From Geodermatophilus dictyosporus (GTDB lineage: Bacteria; Actinomycetota; Actinomycetes; Mycobacteriales; Geodermatophilaceae), in assembly GCF_900115505.1 (NCBI RefSeq), contig NZ_FOWQ01000001.1, positions 496,001 to 560,000 on the forward strand: a stretch of 64,000 nt of DNA, given 5' to 3'. The position numbers were made by a program, and so were the translations under genes. The notes beneath the pieces are model-generated. The model saw nothing but the letters and a program-made list of their open reading frames with translations, searched no databases and was not told the DNA's origin. This document shows, one piece after another, positions 42,620 through 54,460 of this stretch. Each line of letters starts with the position of its first letter. Position 1 is the first letter of the stretch.

Positions 42620-44473
42620 GTGCTGACGACGTCGCTGTCCCGTGTGGACGGGTACCTGCCCATCGAGGACCACGGGCTGATCGGGGACGGCGCCACCTGC
42701 GCCCTGGTCGCCCGCGACGGGTCGATCCCGTGGATGTGCCTGCCCGAGTTCGACGGCCCGCCGTTCCTGGCCGGCCTGCTCGACGCCGACCGCGGCGGTG
42801 CCTTCACCCTCGCCCCGCGCGGACTGCGGGCCGGTGGGCAGCGCTACCTCGACGAGAGCAACGTGCTCGTCACCGAGCTGACCGGTCCGGACGGCGTCGT
42901 GGAGCTCACCGACTGCCTGGCGCTGCGCTCCGGAGCCGATCTGGGCGAGCTCGTCCCGGCCGGCCGCAGCGAGCTGCTGCGGGTCGCGAGGGTCGTCTCG
43001 GGCGCCGCCGAGCTGGAGGTGCGACTCGCCCCGCGCGACGACGTGCGCGTCACCCGCGAGAGCGGTGCCTGGCGCATCCACTGGCCCGCCCGTCCCGAGC
43101 TGGTCCTGGTGCTGTGGTGCTCCCACGACCTGGAGGTCGCTCCGGACGGGTCGATCGGGGGCACGGTGCAGCTGCGCGCCGGGGAACGGCTGACCGCCTC
43201 CCTGCACTGGTCGGGCACCACGCGGCTGCTCGACCGCGCCGACCCGGCCCGGCTGGTGCACCAGACCGCCCAGGTCTGGCGGTCGTGGGCCGGGAAGCTG
43301 GACTACGAGGGCCCCCAGCGCGGCCTGGTCCTGCGCTCGGCGCTGGCGCTGAAGATGCTCGACCACGTACCGAGCGGGGCGATCATGGCGGCGGCGACGT
43401 CGTCCCTGCCGGAGGAGATCGGCGGCGTGCGCAACTGGGACTACCGCTACACGTGGGTGCGCGACGCCGCGTTCTCCACCTACGCCCTGCGGCAGGTGGG
43501 GATGCCCGGCGAGTCCCGGGCCTTCCTCGCCTGGACGCTGACCAACGTCGAGCGGGACGGGCGACCGCACCTGATGTACGCCCTCGACGGCGGTCAGCCG
43601 CCGCCGGAGCAGGAGGACGCCGCGCTCTCGGGCTACCGCGGGTCGGCGCCGGTGCGGTGGGGCAACGACGCGGCCGGGCAGACCCAGCACGACGTGCACG
43701 GGGAGCTGCTCGACGTCGCCTGGGGATGGGTCAGGTCCGGAGGCCGGGTCGACGACCACCTGTGGACGGCGCTGTGCGACCTCACCGAGGCCGCCATCGA
43801 GAACTGGACCACCCCCGACCACGGCATCTGGGAGGTCCGCAGTCCCGGGCGGCCGTTCACCTACTCGGTGGCGCTGTGCGCGGTCGCCGTCGAGCGGGCG
43901 CTGCGGATCGCCGACGCGCGGGGGCTGGACCACCCGCGCGACCGGTGGCGGGCCGAGCTCGACCGCATCCGCTCCGCGGTGCTCGAGCGGGCCTGGGACC
44001 CCGAGCGCGAGACGTTCACCGAGCAGCTCGCCGACGACGACGGCGGCCGGCGCGGCGGCCTGGACGCCTCGCTGCTCACCCTGCCCCTGCGCGGTCTGCT
44101 GCCCTTCGACGACCCGCGGATGGTGGCCACGGTCGCGGCGGTGAGTCGGCACCTGGATGCCGGCGACGGACTGCTCTACCGCTACCTGCACGAGGAGTCC
44201 GACGACGGGCTGCCGGGCGGGGAGGGCGCGTTCCTGCTCTGCAGCTCCTGGCTGGCCGACAACCTGACGGGGCAGGGGCGCCTGGAGGAGGCCCACGACG
44301 TGTTCGACTCGCTGTGCGCCCGGGCCAACCACCTGGGCCTGCTGCCGGAGGAGATCGACCCGGGCACCGGCGCGTTCCTGGGCAACTTCCCGCAGGCGTT
44401 CAGCCACCTCGGGCTGATCGCCAGCGGGGCGAAGCTGGCGCGGGCCGAGGCGGCCCGGGGGCGGGCGCGGTGA
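42620..44473 (+). CDS. Glycoside hydrolase family 15 protein (trehalase/glucoamylase type)
   Basis: 617 residues. An N-terminal beta-sandwich domain (PIEDHGLIGDGATCALVARDGSIPWMCLPEFDGPP) is followed by an (alpha/alpha)6 barrel. The first catalytic region is EEIGGVRNWDYRYTWVRDAAFSTYAL and the second is LLPEEIDPGTGAFLGNFPQAFSHLGLI with the general-base Glu. Mycobacterial members of this group are trehalases. It could mobilise trehalose or other alpha-glucosides to glucose, feeding the zwf product immediately downstream. GTG start chosen as first in frame after the GlsB stop. Confidence 0.9.
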   Translation: MLTTSLSRVDGYLPIEDHGLIGDGATCALVARDGSIPWMCLPEFDGPPFLAGLLDADRGGAFTLAPRGLRAGGQRYLDESNVLVTELTGPDGVVELTDCLALRSGADLGELVPAGRSELLRVARVVSGAAELEVRLAPRDDVRVTRESGAWRIHWPARPELVLVLWCSHDLEVAPDGSIGGTVQLRAGERLTASLHWSGTTRLLDRADPARLVHQTAQVWRSWAGKLDYEGPQRGLVLRSALALKMLDHVPSGAIMAAATSSLPEEIGGVRNWDYRYTWVRDAAFSTYALRQVGMPGESRAFLAWTLTNVERDGRPHLMYALDGGQPPPEQEDAALSGYRGSAPVRWGNDAAGQTQHDVHGELLDVAWGWVRSGGRVDDHLWTALCDLTEAAIENWTTPDHGIWEVRSPGRPFTYSVALCAVAVERALRIADARGLDHPRDRWRAELDRIRSAVLERAWDPERETFTEQLADDDGGRRGGLDASLLTLPLRGLLPFDDPRMVATVAAVSRHLDAGDGLLYRYLHEESDDGLPGGEGAFLLCSSWLADNLTGQGRLEEAHDVFDSLCARANHLGLLPEEIDPGTGAFLGNFPQAFSHLGLIASGAKLARAEAARGRAR

Positions 44474-45867
44474 GCCGCTCGTTCGTCGTGCTGGGCGGCA
44501 CCGGTGACCTCACCGGGCGGCTGCTCCTGCCCTCGCTGGCCCGGCTGCACGAGACCGGCGTCCTCGGCGACGAGAGCGGCCTGCTCGCCGTGGCCCGGGA
44601 CGAGTGGGACCGGCGGGCCTACCGGGAGTGGGCACGCGGCCGGCTGGCCGCGCACGCCGGAGAGCTGCCGGAGGCCACCCGTGACCGGCTCGTCGGCCGG
44701 CTGGACTTCGCAGCCCGGGACGTGACCGACCCCGACGACCTGCGGGCCGCGCTGTCCCGGGTGGACGGCGAGCCGGTGGTCTACCTGGCCCTGCCGCACA
44801 CGCTGTTCCGTCCCACGCTGACGGCCCTGGCCGAGGTCGGGCTGCCGGAGGGTGCCCGCGTGGTCGTCGAGAAGCCCTTCGGCACCGACCGGGCCGACGC
44901 GCGGGTGCTCAACGAGCTGCTGCACCGGCTCCTGCCCGAGGAGGCGGTCTTCCGCGTCGACCACTTCCTGGCCAAGCAGACCGTGCTCGACGTCCTCGGC
45001 CTGCGCTTCGCCAACCGGGTCTTCGAGCCGGTGTGGAACGCCGCCCACGTCGAGCGGGTGGACATCGTCGCCGACGAGACCCTCGGCCTGGAGGGGCGGG
45101 CCGGCTACTACGACCGGGCCGGCGCCCTGCGGGACATGGTGCAGAACCACCTGCTGCAACTGCTCGCCGTCGTGGCCATGGAACCCCCGCTCACCGTGGA
45201 CGCCTCCTCCCTGCCGGCCCGCAAGGCCGACGTGCTCCGGGCCGTCCGGCCGCCCGCCGACGTGCGGGCCGCCAGCGTGCGCGGCCGTTACACCGCGGGC
45301 ACCGTGGCCGGCCGCGCGGTGCCGGCCTACACCGACGAGGACGGCGTCGACCCCGCCCGGCAGACCGAGACCTACGCGGAACTCACCGTGACGGTGGACA
45401 ACTGGCGATGGGCCGGCGTGCCGTTCCGCCTGCGGAGCGGCAAGGCCCTGGGTGCTGCCCGCCAGGAGATCGTCGTGCGGTTCCGGCCGGTGCCCCACCT
45501 GCCGTTCCTGGACGCGGAGCCCGAACCGGACGTGCTGCGGCTCTCGCTGTCCCCCGACGCCATCGCGCTGGAGGTCGACCTCAACGGCACCGGGGACCCG
45601 TTCGACCTCGAGCGCGAGGTGCTCGCGGCGCGGATGGCACCGCACGACCTGCCCGCCTACGCCCTGCTGCTGCGCGAGCTGCTCGACGGTGACACCACCC
45701 CGTCGATCAGCGACGTCGAGGCAGAGGAGAGCTGGCGCATCGTCGAGCCGGTGCTGGCCGCGTGGGCCGCCGGCGAGGTGCCGCTGCGCGAGTACCCGGC
45801 CGGATCCGGGGGACCGGCCGGCCACCCTCCGCCGCCGGCACCGGCCCGGCCGGAGACGTCGGCCTGA
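44470..45867 (+). CDS. zwf: Glucose-6-phosphate dehydrogenase
   Basis: 465 residues. The NADP-binding motif is FVVLGGTGDLTGRLLLPSL, followed by VVEKPFGTD and the active-site RVDHFLAKQTVLDVLGLRFAN. The substrate region is FRLRSGKALGAARQEIVV. It is slightly shorter than the common about 490-510 residue form. It starts the oxidative pentose phosphate path and makes NADPH. The GTG overlaps the GH15 stop as GTGA. A decayed copy is at 38448-38987. Confidence 0.92.
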   Translation: MSRSFVVLGGTGDLTGRLLLPSLARLHETGVLGDESGLLAVARDEWDRRAYREWARGRLAAHAGELPEATRDRLVGRLDFAARDVTDPDDLRAALSRVDGEPVVYLALPHTLFRPTLTALAEVGLPEGARVVVEKPFGTDRADARVLNELLHRLLPEEAVFRVDHFLAKQTVLDVLGLRFANRVFEPVWNAAHVERVDIVADETLGLEGRAGYYDRAGALRDMVQNHLLQLLAVVAMEPPLTVDASSLPARKADVLRAVRPPADVRAASVRGRYTAGTVAGRAVPAYTDEDGVDPARQTETYAELTVTVDNWRWAGVPFRLRSGKALGAARQEIVVRFRPVPHLPFLDAEPEPDVLRLSLSPDAIALEVDLNGTGDPFDLEREVLAARMAPHDLPAYALLLRELLDGDTTPSISDVEAEESWRIVEPVLAAWAAGEVPLREYPAGSGGPAGHPPPPAPARPETSA

Positions 45868-45906
45868 CCAGGAGCTCGACCGCCCGGAGACGTCGGTCGA
45901 GGGCGC

Positions 45907-46509
45907 CTGACGACGGGATGCCACCGAGCGAGCGACGCGGGCATCGGCCTGCTGGCCGCCGAGGGCGTCCCCGGCCTGACCCACCGCGCGGTCGAGCGGG
46001 CGGCGGGTCTGCCGGCGGGGACGGCGGTGAACGACTTCCGCAGCCGCGAGGAGCTGCTGGTGGCCACGGCCGAGCGGGTCGTGTCCCTGTACCCGGCCGA
46101 CGCGGGGCGCACCGACCGCGCGGTCGACGTCGGCGGGGCGTCCGACCCCCTGACCGAGTTGCTCGCCGCGTCACTCGTCGACGCCGCCACCGTGTCGCAC
46201 GACCGGTACCTGGCGATCTTCGAGCTGCAGCTCGAGGCGAGACGGCGCCCGGCGCCGGCCGCCGCCCTGGCCCACCTGGAGCCCGTGGCGGCCGCCTCCA
46301 CCGCCGACGGGCACGCCGCGCTGGGCCTGCGCGTCCCGCCCGAGGCGGTCGGCAGCCTCACGACCCTCTGCGGGGGAGCGCTGTTCGTGCTCGTCGCCGG
46401 ACCGGGAGCCGTCCCACCCGACGCCGTCCGGCAGTTCGCGCGGGCGGTCGTCCACGGCGCCCTCGGCGCGCACCCGGGTGGGGCGCGCGGCCGGGCCGGT
46501 CCCCGCTGA
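45907..46509 (+). CDS. TetR-family regulator with possible CTG start or lost start codon
   Basis: The TetR helix-turn-helix (AGIGLLAAEGVPGLTHRAVERAAGLPAGT, then VNDFRSREELLVATAERVV) is complete only if translation begins near 45907, where the frame offers CTG (CTGACGACGGGATGC) and no ATG, GTG or TTG. From CTG the protein has 200 residues, a normal TetR length. The first standard in-frame start is GTG 46027, which would remove most of the DNA-binding helix. So either CTG is used or the gene has lost its start codon. It follows zwf on the same strand. Confidence 0.6.
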   Translation: MTTGCHRASDAGIGLLAAEGVPGLTHRAVERAAGLPAGTAVNDFRSREELLVATAERVVSLYPADAGRTDRAVDVGGASDPLTELLAASLVDAATVSHDRYLAIFELQLEARRRPAPAAALAHLEPVAAASTADGHAALGLRVPPEAVGSLTTLCGGALFVLVAGPGAVPPDAVRQFARAVVHGALGAHPGGARGRAGPR

Positions 46510-46701
46510 GCCGAGCGGTCGCCGTCCCGCGTCGGCTGGGACACTGGCCTCCGAGGCCGCCGACCGCGTGTGCGCCCCTCGTGAGCCCGACGACGAGCTC
46601 ACGGCGCGTGCGGTGAGGGCCGCGATCCTGTCCGGGACCGCTCCGGGGTGTGCCCGTCGGGCACCCGGAGGGTCGAGCCACCGAGGAAGACCGCAGGTCA
46701 G

Positions 46702-47403
46702 ATGCCCACCACTCCCGCCGCCGTCCTGTTCGACATGGACGGCACCCTCGTCGAGACCGAGCAGCACTGGGGGACGGCGCTGGCCGCCCTCGCCCGCCGG
46801 CTGGGCGGCGAGCTGAGCCCACCCGCCCGCGAGGCCACCGTGGGCACCTCGATGCGCTCCTCGATGCGGGTCCTGCACGCCGACCTCGGCCTCGACCGCG
46901 AGGACCACTGGCAGGACGACGCCGCCTGGGTCGAGGACGCCGTCGCCGGGCTCCTGGCCACCGACGTGCACTGGCGGCCGGGCGCGCGCGAGCTGATCGC
47001 CGAACTGCGCGCCGCCGCGGTCCCCACCGCCCTGGTGACGACGACGCCGCGCCGGCTGGCCGACCTCGTGCTCGCCCAGGTCGAGCGCGCCTTCCCCGAC
47101 GTCCCGCCCTTCGACCTGACCGTCTGCGGCGACGAGGTACCCGCCCGCAAGCCCGACCCCTCGCCCTACCTGCAGGCCGCTTCGGCGCTCGGCGTCGACC
47201 CGTCCTGCTGCGTGGTCGTGGAGGACTCCGCCGCCGGCGTGACCGCGGGCCTGGCCGCCGGCGCCGCGGTGCTCGGCGTCCCGTCGCTGCAGCCGCTGAC
47301 CCCCGCGCCCGGGCTGGTGCTGCGCGACACCCTCACCGGCGTCGGCCTCGCCGAGCTCGCCGGCGTCCTCGCCGCCCGGGAGCCGGCCGCCAGCTGCCCC
47401 TGA
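46702..47403 (+). CDS. HAD-family phosphatase (beta-phosphoglucomutase-like)
   Basis: 233 residues. The HAD motifs are AVLFDMDGTLVE (nucleophile and acid Asp), ALVTTTPRR (Thr), ARKPDPSPYLQAA (Lys) and VVVEDSAAGVTAGLAAG. The cap domain lies between residues 20 and 90. Substrate not evident; such enzymes dephosphorylate sugar phosphates or similar molecules. The ATG lacks a strong ribosome site. It converges on the amidohydrolase gene, with 3 bp between stops. Confidence 0.88.
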   Translation: MPTTPAAVLFDMDGTLVETEQHWGTALAALARRLGGELSPPAREATVGTSMRSSMRVLHADLGLDREDHWQDDAAWVEDAVAGLLATDVHWRPGARELIAELRAAAVPTALVTTTPRRLADLVLAQVERAFPDVPPFDLTVCGDEVPARKPDPSPYLQAASALGVDPSCCVVVEDSAAGVTAGLAAGAAVLGVPSLQPLTPAPGLVLRDTLTGVGLAELAGVLAAREPAASCP

Positions 47404-47406
47404 GGC

Positions 47407-48585
47407 TCAGGCCGCCGGCCCGACCTCCCGGCCGCGGGAGACCACGAGCCGGACCCGCTGCAGCGCGGTGACGTCGACGGCCGGGTCGCCGTCGACGAGC
47501 AGCAGGTCGGCGTCCAGCCCGGCCGCCAGCCGCCCGGTGCGCCCGCCGAGGCCGCACGCCTGGGCGGCGCGGCCGGTCGCCGAGGCCAGCGCCTCGGCCG
47601 GCGGCACGCCGCCGGCGACCAGGGAGGCGATCGCGTGGGGGAGCAGGCCGTGCGGCTTGCCCGGGCCGATCCCGCTGTCGACGCCGCTGACGACGGCCAC
47701 CCCGGCGGCGTGCAGCCGGGCGGCCTCCTCGGCCCGCGCCGGCTCGGTCATGCCCAGCCGGTCGATGAGCTCCTGGACCCGCGGCGGGGGCTGCACGCCG
47801 GGCGCGAGGCCGAGGGTGGGGCAGACGACGGTGCCGGCGCGGGCCAGCTGCCCGGCCAGCGCCGGCGGTACGCCCCACCCGGTGGCGGTCAGGCCCGAGC
47901 AGTGCTCGATCCCGTCGGCACCCGCGTCGAGGGCCTGCCGGACGGCGGCCAGCGCGTGCGCGTGCACGGTCACCGGCAGGCCCAGCCGGTGCGCCTCCGC
48001 CACCACGGCGCGCACCTCGGCGGCGGTGAACTGGCAGGCCGCCAGGTCGGTGCCCGCGGTCATCGCGCCGCCGCTGGCCATGACCTTGACCACGCCGGCG
48101 CCGCGCTCGGCCCGCTCCCGCACCGCCGCGCGCAGCGCCGGCACGCCGGCGGCCTCCCCGCCCATCGACCAGCAGTGCCCCCGGGGAGAGGTGATCGGCG
48201 GTCCGGCGGCGACGACCGTCGGCCCGGTGAGCGGCGCCCGCTCCACGACCGCCCACCGGACGTCGCCCAGGTCGCGCACCGCGGTGACCCCGGCGGCCAG
48301 CTGCTGCTGCAGCGCGGCGGCCACGATCGCGTCGAGCTGCTCGGGAGCCAGCTCCGGCAGCTGGTCGAGCGCGCGCGGGCCGCTGTCGCCGCACAGGTGC
48401 ACGTGGGTGTCGACCAGCCCGGGCAGCAGCGTGGCGCCGGGCGGGGCGGTGACCGGGACGCCGTCGGGGACCGCCGCGCCGGCCGGCTCGACGCCGACGA
48501 TGTGGCCGCCCTCCACCAGCACCAGCGCGCCGCCGGGCACCACCCGCTCGCCGTCGAAGGCGCGGTCGGCGCGGTAACCCCGCAT
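47407..48585 (-). CDS. Amidohydrolase, imidazolonepropionase-like
   Basis: 392 residues. The metal ligands are all visible: LPGLVDTHVHLCGD (HxH), GVVKVMASGG (Lys), VTVHAHALAAVRQAL, GIEHCSGL and VSGVDSGIGPG (Asp). The N- and C-terminal strands form the usual small beta-sandwich (GRLAAGLDADLLLVDGDP). It probably hydrolyses an amide or lactam of a small molecule or dipeptide; I cannot name the substrate. ATG preceded by GAGGGAG. Confidence 0.85.
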   Translation of the reverse strand: MRGYRADRAFDGERVVPGGALVLVEGGHIVGVEPAGAAVPDGVPVTAPPGATLLPGLVDTHVHLCGDSGPRALDQLPELAPEQLDAIVAAALQQQLAAGVTAVRDLGDVRWAVVERAPLTGPTVVAAGPPITSPRGHCWSMGGEAAGVPALRAAVRERAERGAGVVKVMASGGAMTAGTDLAACQFTAAEVRAVVAEAHRLGLPVTVHAHALAAVRQALDAGADGIEHCSGLTATGWGVPPALAGQLARAGTVVCPTLGLAPGVQPPPRVQELIDRLGMTEPARAEEAARLHAAGVAVVSGVDSGIGPGKPHGLLPHAIASLVAGGVPPAEALASATGRAAQACGLGGRTGRLAAGLDADLLLVDGDPAVDVTALQRVRLVVSRGREVGPAA

Positions 48586-48756
48586 CCCGGCTCCCTCGGT
48601 GGGTGGTGGCGGACGCGCCGACGCTAGGCCGCACGCCGCCGGCGGGTCGACGGGACCCGGCGCGTTCCGGTGCGGCGGCCGCGGTCGGGGAGACGACCGT
48701 TATCCCCAACTTGTAGCCGTCCAGGCCCCGGTCACCTCGCACAGGGGGGACCGTGA

Positions 48757-50706
<1,950 letters not shown>

Positions 50707-50838
50707 GAGGACCCCGGTGCCCCCACGCCTCGCGAGCCCGGCGCGGGGCCCCGCACCGGGGCCGGATCACCGCGTCGGGGGAACGTGACGAGGGCGTCAC
50801 GGACTGCGCGAGCCCCCGGCGGGCTGTCGGTCCGCGTG

Positions 50839-50844
50839 TATAGA
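50839..50844 (+). promoter_or_regulatory. -10 box upstream of mpa
   Basis: TATAGA, 40 nt before the mpa ATG, gives a short leader with GGAGG. A clear -35 is not visible. Confidence 0.45.
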
Positions 50845-50884
50845 TTTGCCTCCTGGCTCCCCCCGATGTGTGCGGAGGTGCGCG

Positions 50885-52666
50885 ATGGGCTCCGGCCTTG
50901 GAAGTGGTCCCGACGAGTTCCGGGCGCGGCGTGAACGGGACGTGTCCGCGCTGCTCGCCCAGATCTCCTACCTCGAGGAGGAGATCGGTCTCCTGCGTCG
51001 CAAGGTGGCCGACAGCCCCCGGCAGGTGCGCGCCCTGGAGGAGCGGATCGCCGAGGCGGAGGGCCGGGCGGCCTTCCTCTCCGAGCGCAACGACAAGCTG
51101 GCCGGCACCCTGCGCGACGCGCGCGAGCAGCTGGTCACGCTCAAGGAGGAGGTCGACCGGCTCGGGCAGCCGCCGTCGGGCTACGGCGTCTTCCTGACCC
51201 GGTTCGACGACGGCACGGTCGACGTGTTCACCGGCGGCCGCAAGCTGCGGGTGTCGGTCTCCCCGGCCGTCGAGGGCGAGCAGCTGCGGCCCGGCCAGGA
51301 GGTCATGCTCAACGAGGCGATGAACGTCGTCGAGGCGCGCGGCTTCGAGAAGCAGGGCGACGTCGTCATGCTCAAGGAGCTGCTCGAGCCGGTCGACGGC
51401 CTCACCCCGCGGGCGCTGGTCATCGGCCACACCGACGAGGAGCGGGTGGTCTTCCTCGCCGACTCGCTCACCGACCAGCCCCTGCGGGTGGGCGACTCGC
51501 TGCTGCTGGAGACGCGGTCGGGCTACGTGTACGAGCGGATCCCCAAGAGCGAGGTCGAGGAGCTCGTCCTCGAGGAGGTCCCCGACATCGACTACTCCGA
51601 CATCGGCGGGCTGTCCCGGCAGATCGAGCAGATCCGCGACGCCGTGGAGCTGCCGTTCCTGCACGCCGACCTGTTCCGCGAGTACGAGCTGCGCCCGCCC
51701 AAGGGCATCCTGCTCTACGGCCCGCCCGGCTGCGGCAAGACGCTGATCGCCAAGGCGGTGGCCAACTCGCTGGCCAAGAAGGTCTCCGCGGTGAAGGGGG
51801 AGGGGCAGGCGAAGTCCTACTTCCTCAACATCAAGGGCCCGGAGCTGCTCAACAAGTACGTCGGCGAGACCGAGCGGCACATCCGGCTGGTGTTCCAGCG
51901 CGCCCGGGAGAAGGCCAGCGAGGGCACGCCGGTCATCGTGTTCTTCGACGAGATGGACTCGATCTTCCGCACCCGAGGGTCGGGCGTGTCCTCCGACGTC
52001 GAGTCGACGATCGTGCCGCAGCTGCTCAGCGAGATCGACGGCGTCGAGGGCCTGGAGAACGTGATCGTCATCGGCGCCTCCAACCGCGAGGACATGATCG
52101 ACCCCGCGATCCTGCGCCCCGGCCGGCTCGACGTGAAGATCAAGATCGAGCGCCCGGACGCCGAGGCCGCGCGCGACATCTTCAGCAAGTACCTGACGCC
52201 GACGCTGCCCATCCACGCCGACGACCTGGCCGAGAACTACGGCAGCGCCGAGGCCACCATCCAGGCGATGATCCAGCGCACCGTCGAGCGGATGTACACC
52301 GAGAGCGAGGAGAACCGCTTCCTGGAGGTCACCTACGCCAACGGTGACAAGGAGGTCCTCTACTTCAAGGACTTCAACTCCGGCGCGATGCTGCAGAACA
52401 TCGTCGACCGCGCGAAGAAGATGGCCATCAAGGAGAACCTGGAGACCGGGACGGCGGGCCTGCGGGTCGGCCACCTCATGCAGGCCTGCGTCGACGAGTT
52501 CAAGGAGAACGAGGACCTGCCCAACACCACCAACCCCGACGACTGGGCGCGGATCTCGGGTAAGAAGGGCGAGCGGATCGTCTACATCCGCACGCTCATC
52601 AGCGGCAAGGGCAGCGAGTCCGGCCGGGCCATCGACACGGCCACCAACACCGGCCAGTACCTCTGA
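50885..52666 (+). CDS. mpa: Proteasome-associated ATPase Mpa/ARC
   Basis: 593 residues. It recruits pupylated proteins, unfolds them and feeds the 20S proteasome. An N-terminal coiled coil (about 15-90) binds Pup, followed by the OB domains ([21 protein letters not shown] onwards). The AAA domain has Walker [17 protein letters not shown] near residue 277, pore loop [11 protein letters not shown] and Walker [13 protein letters not shown] near 349. The C terminus ends GQYL, the penultimate Tyr motif that docks on the proteasome. ATG 50885 follows GGAGG at 6 nt. Confidence 0.96.
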   Translation: MGSGLGSGPDEFRARRERDVSALLAQISYLEEEIGLLRRKVADSPRQVRALEERIAEAEGRAAFLSERNDKLAGTLRDAREQLVTLKEEVDRLGQPPSGYGVFLTRFDDGTVDVFTGGRKLRVSVSPAVEGEQLRPGQEVMLNEAMNVVEARGFEKQGDVVMLKELLEPVDGLTPRALVIGHTDEERVVFLADSLTDQPLRVGDSLLLETRSGYVYERIPKSEVEELVLEEVPDIDYSDIGGLSRQIEQIRDAVELPFLHADLFREYELRPPKGILLYGPPGCGKTLIAKAVANSLAKKVSAVKGEGQAKSYFLNIKGPELLNKYVGETERHIRLVFQRAREKASEGTPVIVFFDEMDSIFRTRGSGVSSDVESTIVPQLLSEIDGVEGLENVIVIGASNREDMIDPAILRPGRLDVKIKIERPDAEAARDIFSKYLTPTLPIHADDLAENYGSAEATIQAMIQRTVERMYTESEENRFLEVTYANGDKEVLYFKDFNSGAMLQNIVDRAKKMAIKENLETGTAGLRVGHLMQACVDEFKENEDLPNTTNPDDWARISGKKGERIVYIRTLISGKGSESGRAIDTATNTGQYL

Positions 52667-52670
52667 GGTC

Positions 52671-52704
52671 CCGTCCGGGCACCCCGCGCGGGGTGCCCGG
52701 ACGG
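52671..52704. terminator. 34-nt perfect palindrome after mpa
   Basis: CCGTCCGGGCACCCC and GGGGTGCCCGGACGG pair perfectly around GCGC, so the whole 34-nt element is self-complementary. It starts 4 nt after the mpa stop. No T tract follows. Confidence 0.7.
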
Positions 52705-52941
52705 CGTCCCACCCCGGACGGCGCTGCTGCGCCCGCTCCGCCGGGGCGCCGGCCGGCGACCACCCGTGCCGCGCTCCGCGCCCCCACGAGGCCGAGCCGG
52801 TGGGCACCGAGGTCGCCGACCCGCCCGAGGACGCGCCCCACCCCGACGAGCCGACCCGCCGGTCCCTGGTGGACGGCTGCGCCGGCCCGGCCCCGTGCCG
52901 CCGGGGGCCCGTGCCGCCGCGGGCGCCGCGCCGGTGACGCC

Positions 52942-52947
52942 TAGTCT
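52942..52947 (+). promoter_or_regulatory. -10 box for leaderless dop
   Basis: TAGTCT, then 7 nt, then ATG 52955; no ribosome site. Confidence 0.6.
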
Positions 52948-52954
52948 CGGTCGC

Positions 52955-54460
52955 ATGAGCGTTCGGCGGGTGATGGGGACCGAGGTCGAGTACGGCATCT
53001 CGGTCCCCGGGCAGCCCACGGCCAACCCGACCACCCTCTCCAGCCAGGTGGTGAACGCCTGGGCGGTGGCCGACGCCCCGACCCGCCGCCGTCCGCGCTG
53101 GGACTTCGAGGAGGAGTCGCCGCTGCGCGATGCCCGCGGGTTCGACCTCTCGCCGGCGCAGGCGCTCGACCACACCGACCTCGACGAGGACTCGGGGATG
53201 GCCAACGTCATCCTCACCAACGGCGCGCGCCTCTACGTCGACCACGCCCACCCGGAGTACTCGACGCCGGAGGTCACCAACCCGCGCGACGTCGTGCTGT
53301 GGGACAAGGCCGGGGAACGGGTCATGGCCGAGGCCGCCCGGCGGGCCGCGCGGATCCCCGGCACCACTGCCATCCAGCTCTACAAGAACAACACCGACGG
53401 CAAGGGCGCCAGCTACGGCGCGCACGAGAACTACCTGATGGACCGCCGGACGCCGTTCATCGACATCATCCGCGGGCTCGTCCCGTTCTTCGTCACCCGG
53501 CAGGTCTTCGCCGGCGCCGGCCGCGTCGGCATCGGCACCGAGGGCCGCACCAAGGGCTTCCAGATCTCCTCGCGCGCCGACTTCTTCGAGGTCGAGGTGG
53601 GCCTGGAGACCACGCTCAAGCGGCCGATCATCAACACCCGCGACGAGCCGCACGCCAACCCCGACGAGTACCGCCGGCTGCACGTCATCATCGGCGACGC
53701 CAACCTCGCGGAGCTGTCCACCTACCTCAAAGTCGGGACGACGTCGCTGGTGCTGGCCATGATCGAGGCGCGGGCGCTGTCGCAGGACCTCACCGTCGAG
53801 GAGCCGGTCGCCGCGCTGCAGGCGGTCAGCCACGACCCCTCCCTCACCCACGTCCTGCGGCTGCGCGACGGCCGCCGGATGACCGCGCTCGACGTGCAGC
53901 GCGCCTACCTCGACCAGGCCGAGCGCTTCGTCGACCGCGGCGGCCAGGCCGACGAGCAGACCACCGACGTGCTGCGCCGCTGGGCCGAGGTGCTCGACGA
54001 CCTCGCCACCGACCCCCTGCGGCTGGCCGACCGCCTGGACTGGCCGGCCAAGCTGCGGCTGCTCGAGGGCTACCGTTCCCGCGACGGGCTGGAGTGGGGC
54101 GACTCGCGGCTGCAGCTGGTCGACCTGCAGTACTCCGACGTGCGCCCGGAGAAGGGGCTCTACCACCGGCTCGTGGCGCGCGGCTCGATGCGGCGGCTGC
54201 TCACCGACGAGGAGGTCGCCCGCGCCGTGGTCAGCCCGCCGGTCGACACCCGCGCGTTCTTCCGCGGCGAGTGCCTGCGGCGCTTCCCCGCGCAGGTGGC
54301 CGCGGCCTCCTGGGACTCGGTGGTGTTCGACCTGGGCCGGGAGAACCTGGTGCGGATCCCGACGATGGAGCCGCTGCGCGGCACCCGCGAGCACGTCGGC
54401 CTGCTGTTCGAGTCGACGTCGACGGCGCAGGAGCTGGTCGACACGATCACCGGCGGCTAG
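52955..54460 (+). CDS. dop: Deamidase/depupylase of Pup
   Basis: 501 residues, PafA/Dop carboxylate-amine ligase fold. The N-terminal [10 protein letters not shown] carries the Mg-binding Glu and [12 protein letters not shown] the catalytic Asp region. The Dop-specific loop between them is present ([17 protein letters not shown] and [10 protein letters not shown]). Further conserved parts are [19 protein letters not shown] and [30 protein letters not shown]. It removes Pup from proteins; deamidation of a C-terminal Gln should not be needed because Pup here ends in Glu. Confidence 0.96.
   Translation: MSVRRVMGTEVEYGISVPGQPTANPTTLSSQVVNAWAVADAPTRRRPRWDFEEESPLRDARGFDLSPAQALDHTDLDEDSGMANVILTNGARLYVDHAHPEYSTPEVTNPRDVVLWDKAGERVMAEAARRAARIPGTTAIQLYKNNTDGKGASYGAHENYLMDRRTPFIDIIRGLVPFFVTRQVFAGAGRVGIGTEGRTKGFQISSRADFFEVEVGLETTLKRPIINTRDEPHANPDEYRRLHVIIGDANLAELSTYLKVGTTSLVLAMIEARALSQDLTVEEPVAALQAVSHDPSLTHVLRLRDGRRMTALDVQRAYLDQAERFVDRGGQADEQTTDVLRRWAEVLDDLATDPLRLADRLDWPAKLRLLEGYRSRDGLEWGDSRLQLVDLQYSDVRPEKGLYHRLVARGSMRRLLTDEEVARAVVSPPVDTRAFFRGECLRRFPAQVAAASWDSVVFDLGRENLVRIPTMEPLRGTREHVGLLFESTSTAQELVDTITGG

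Noticed and set aside
45918..46027. ATG at 45918 as start of the TetR gene
   Set aside because: It is in a different frame (MPPSERRGHRP) from the TetR helix-turn-helix and would require a frameshift.
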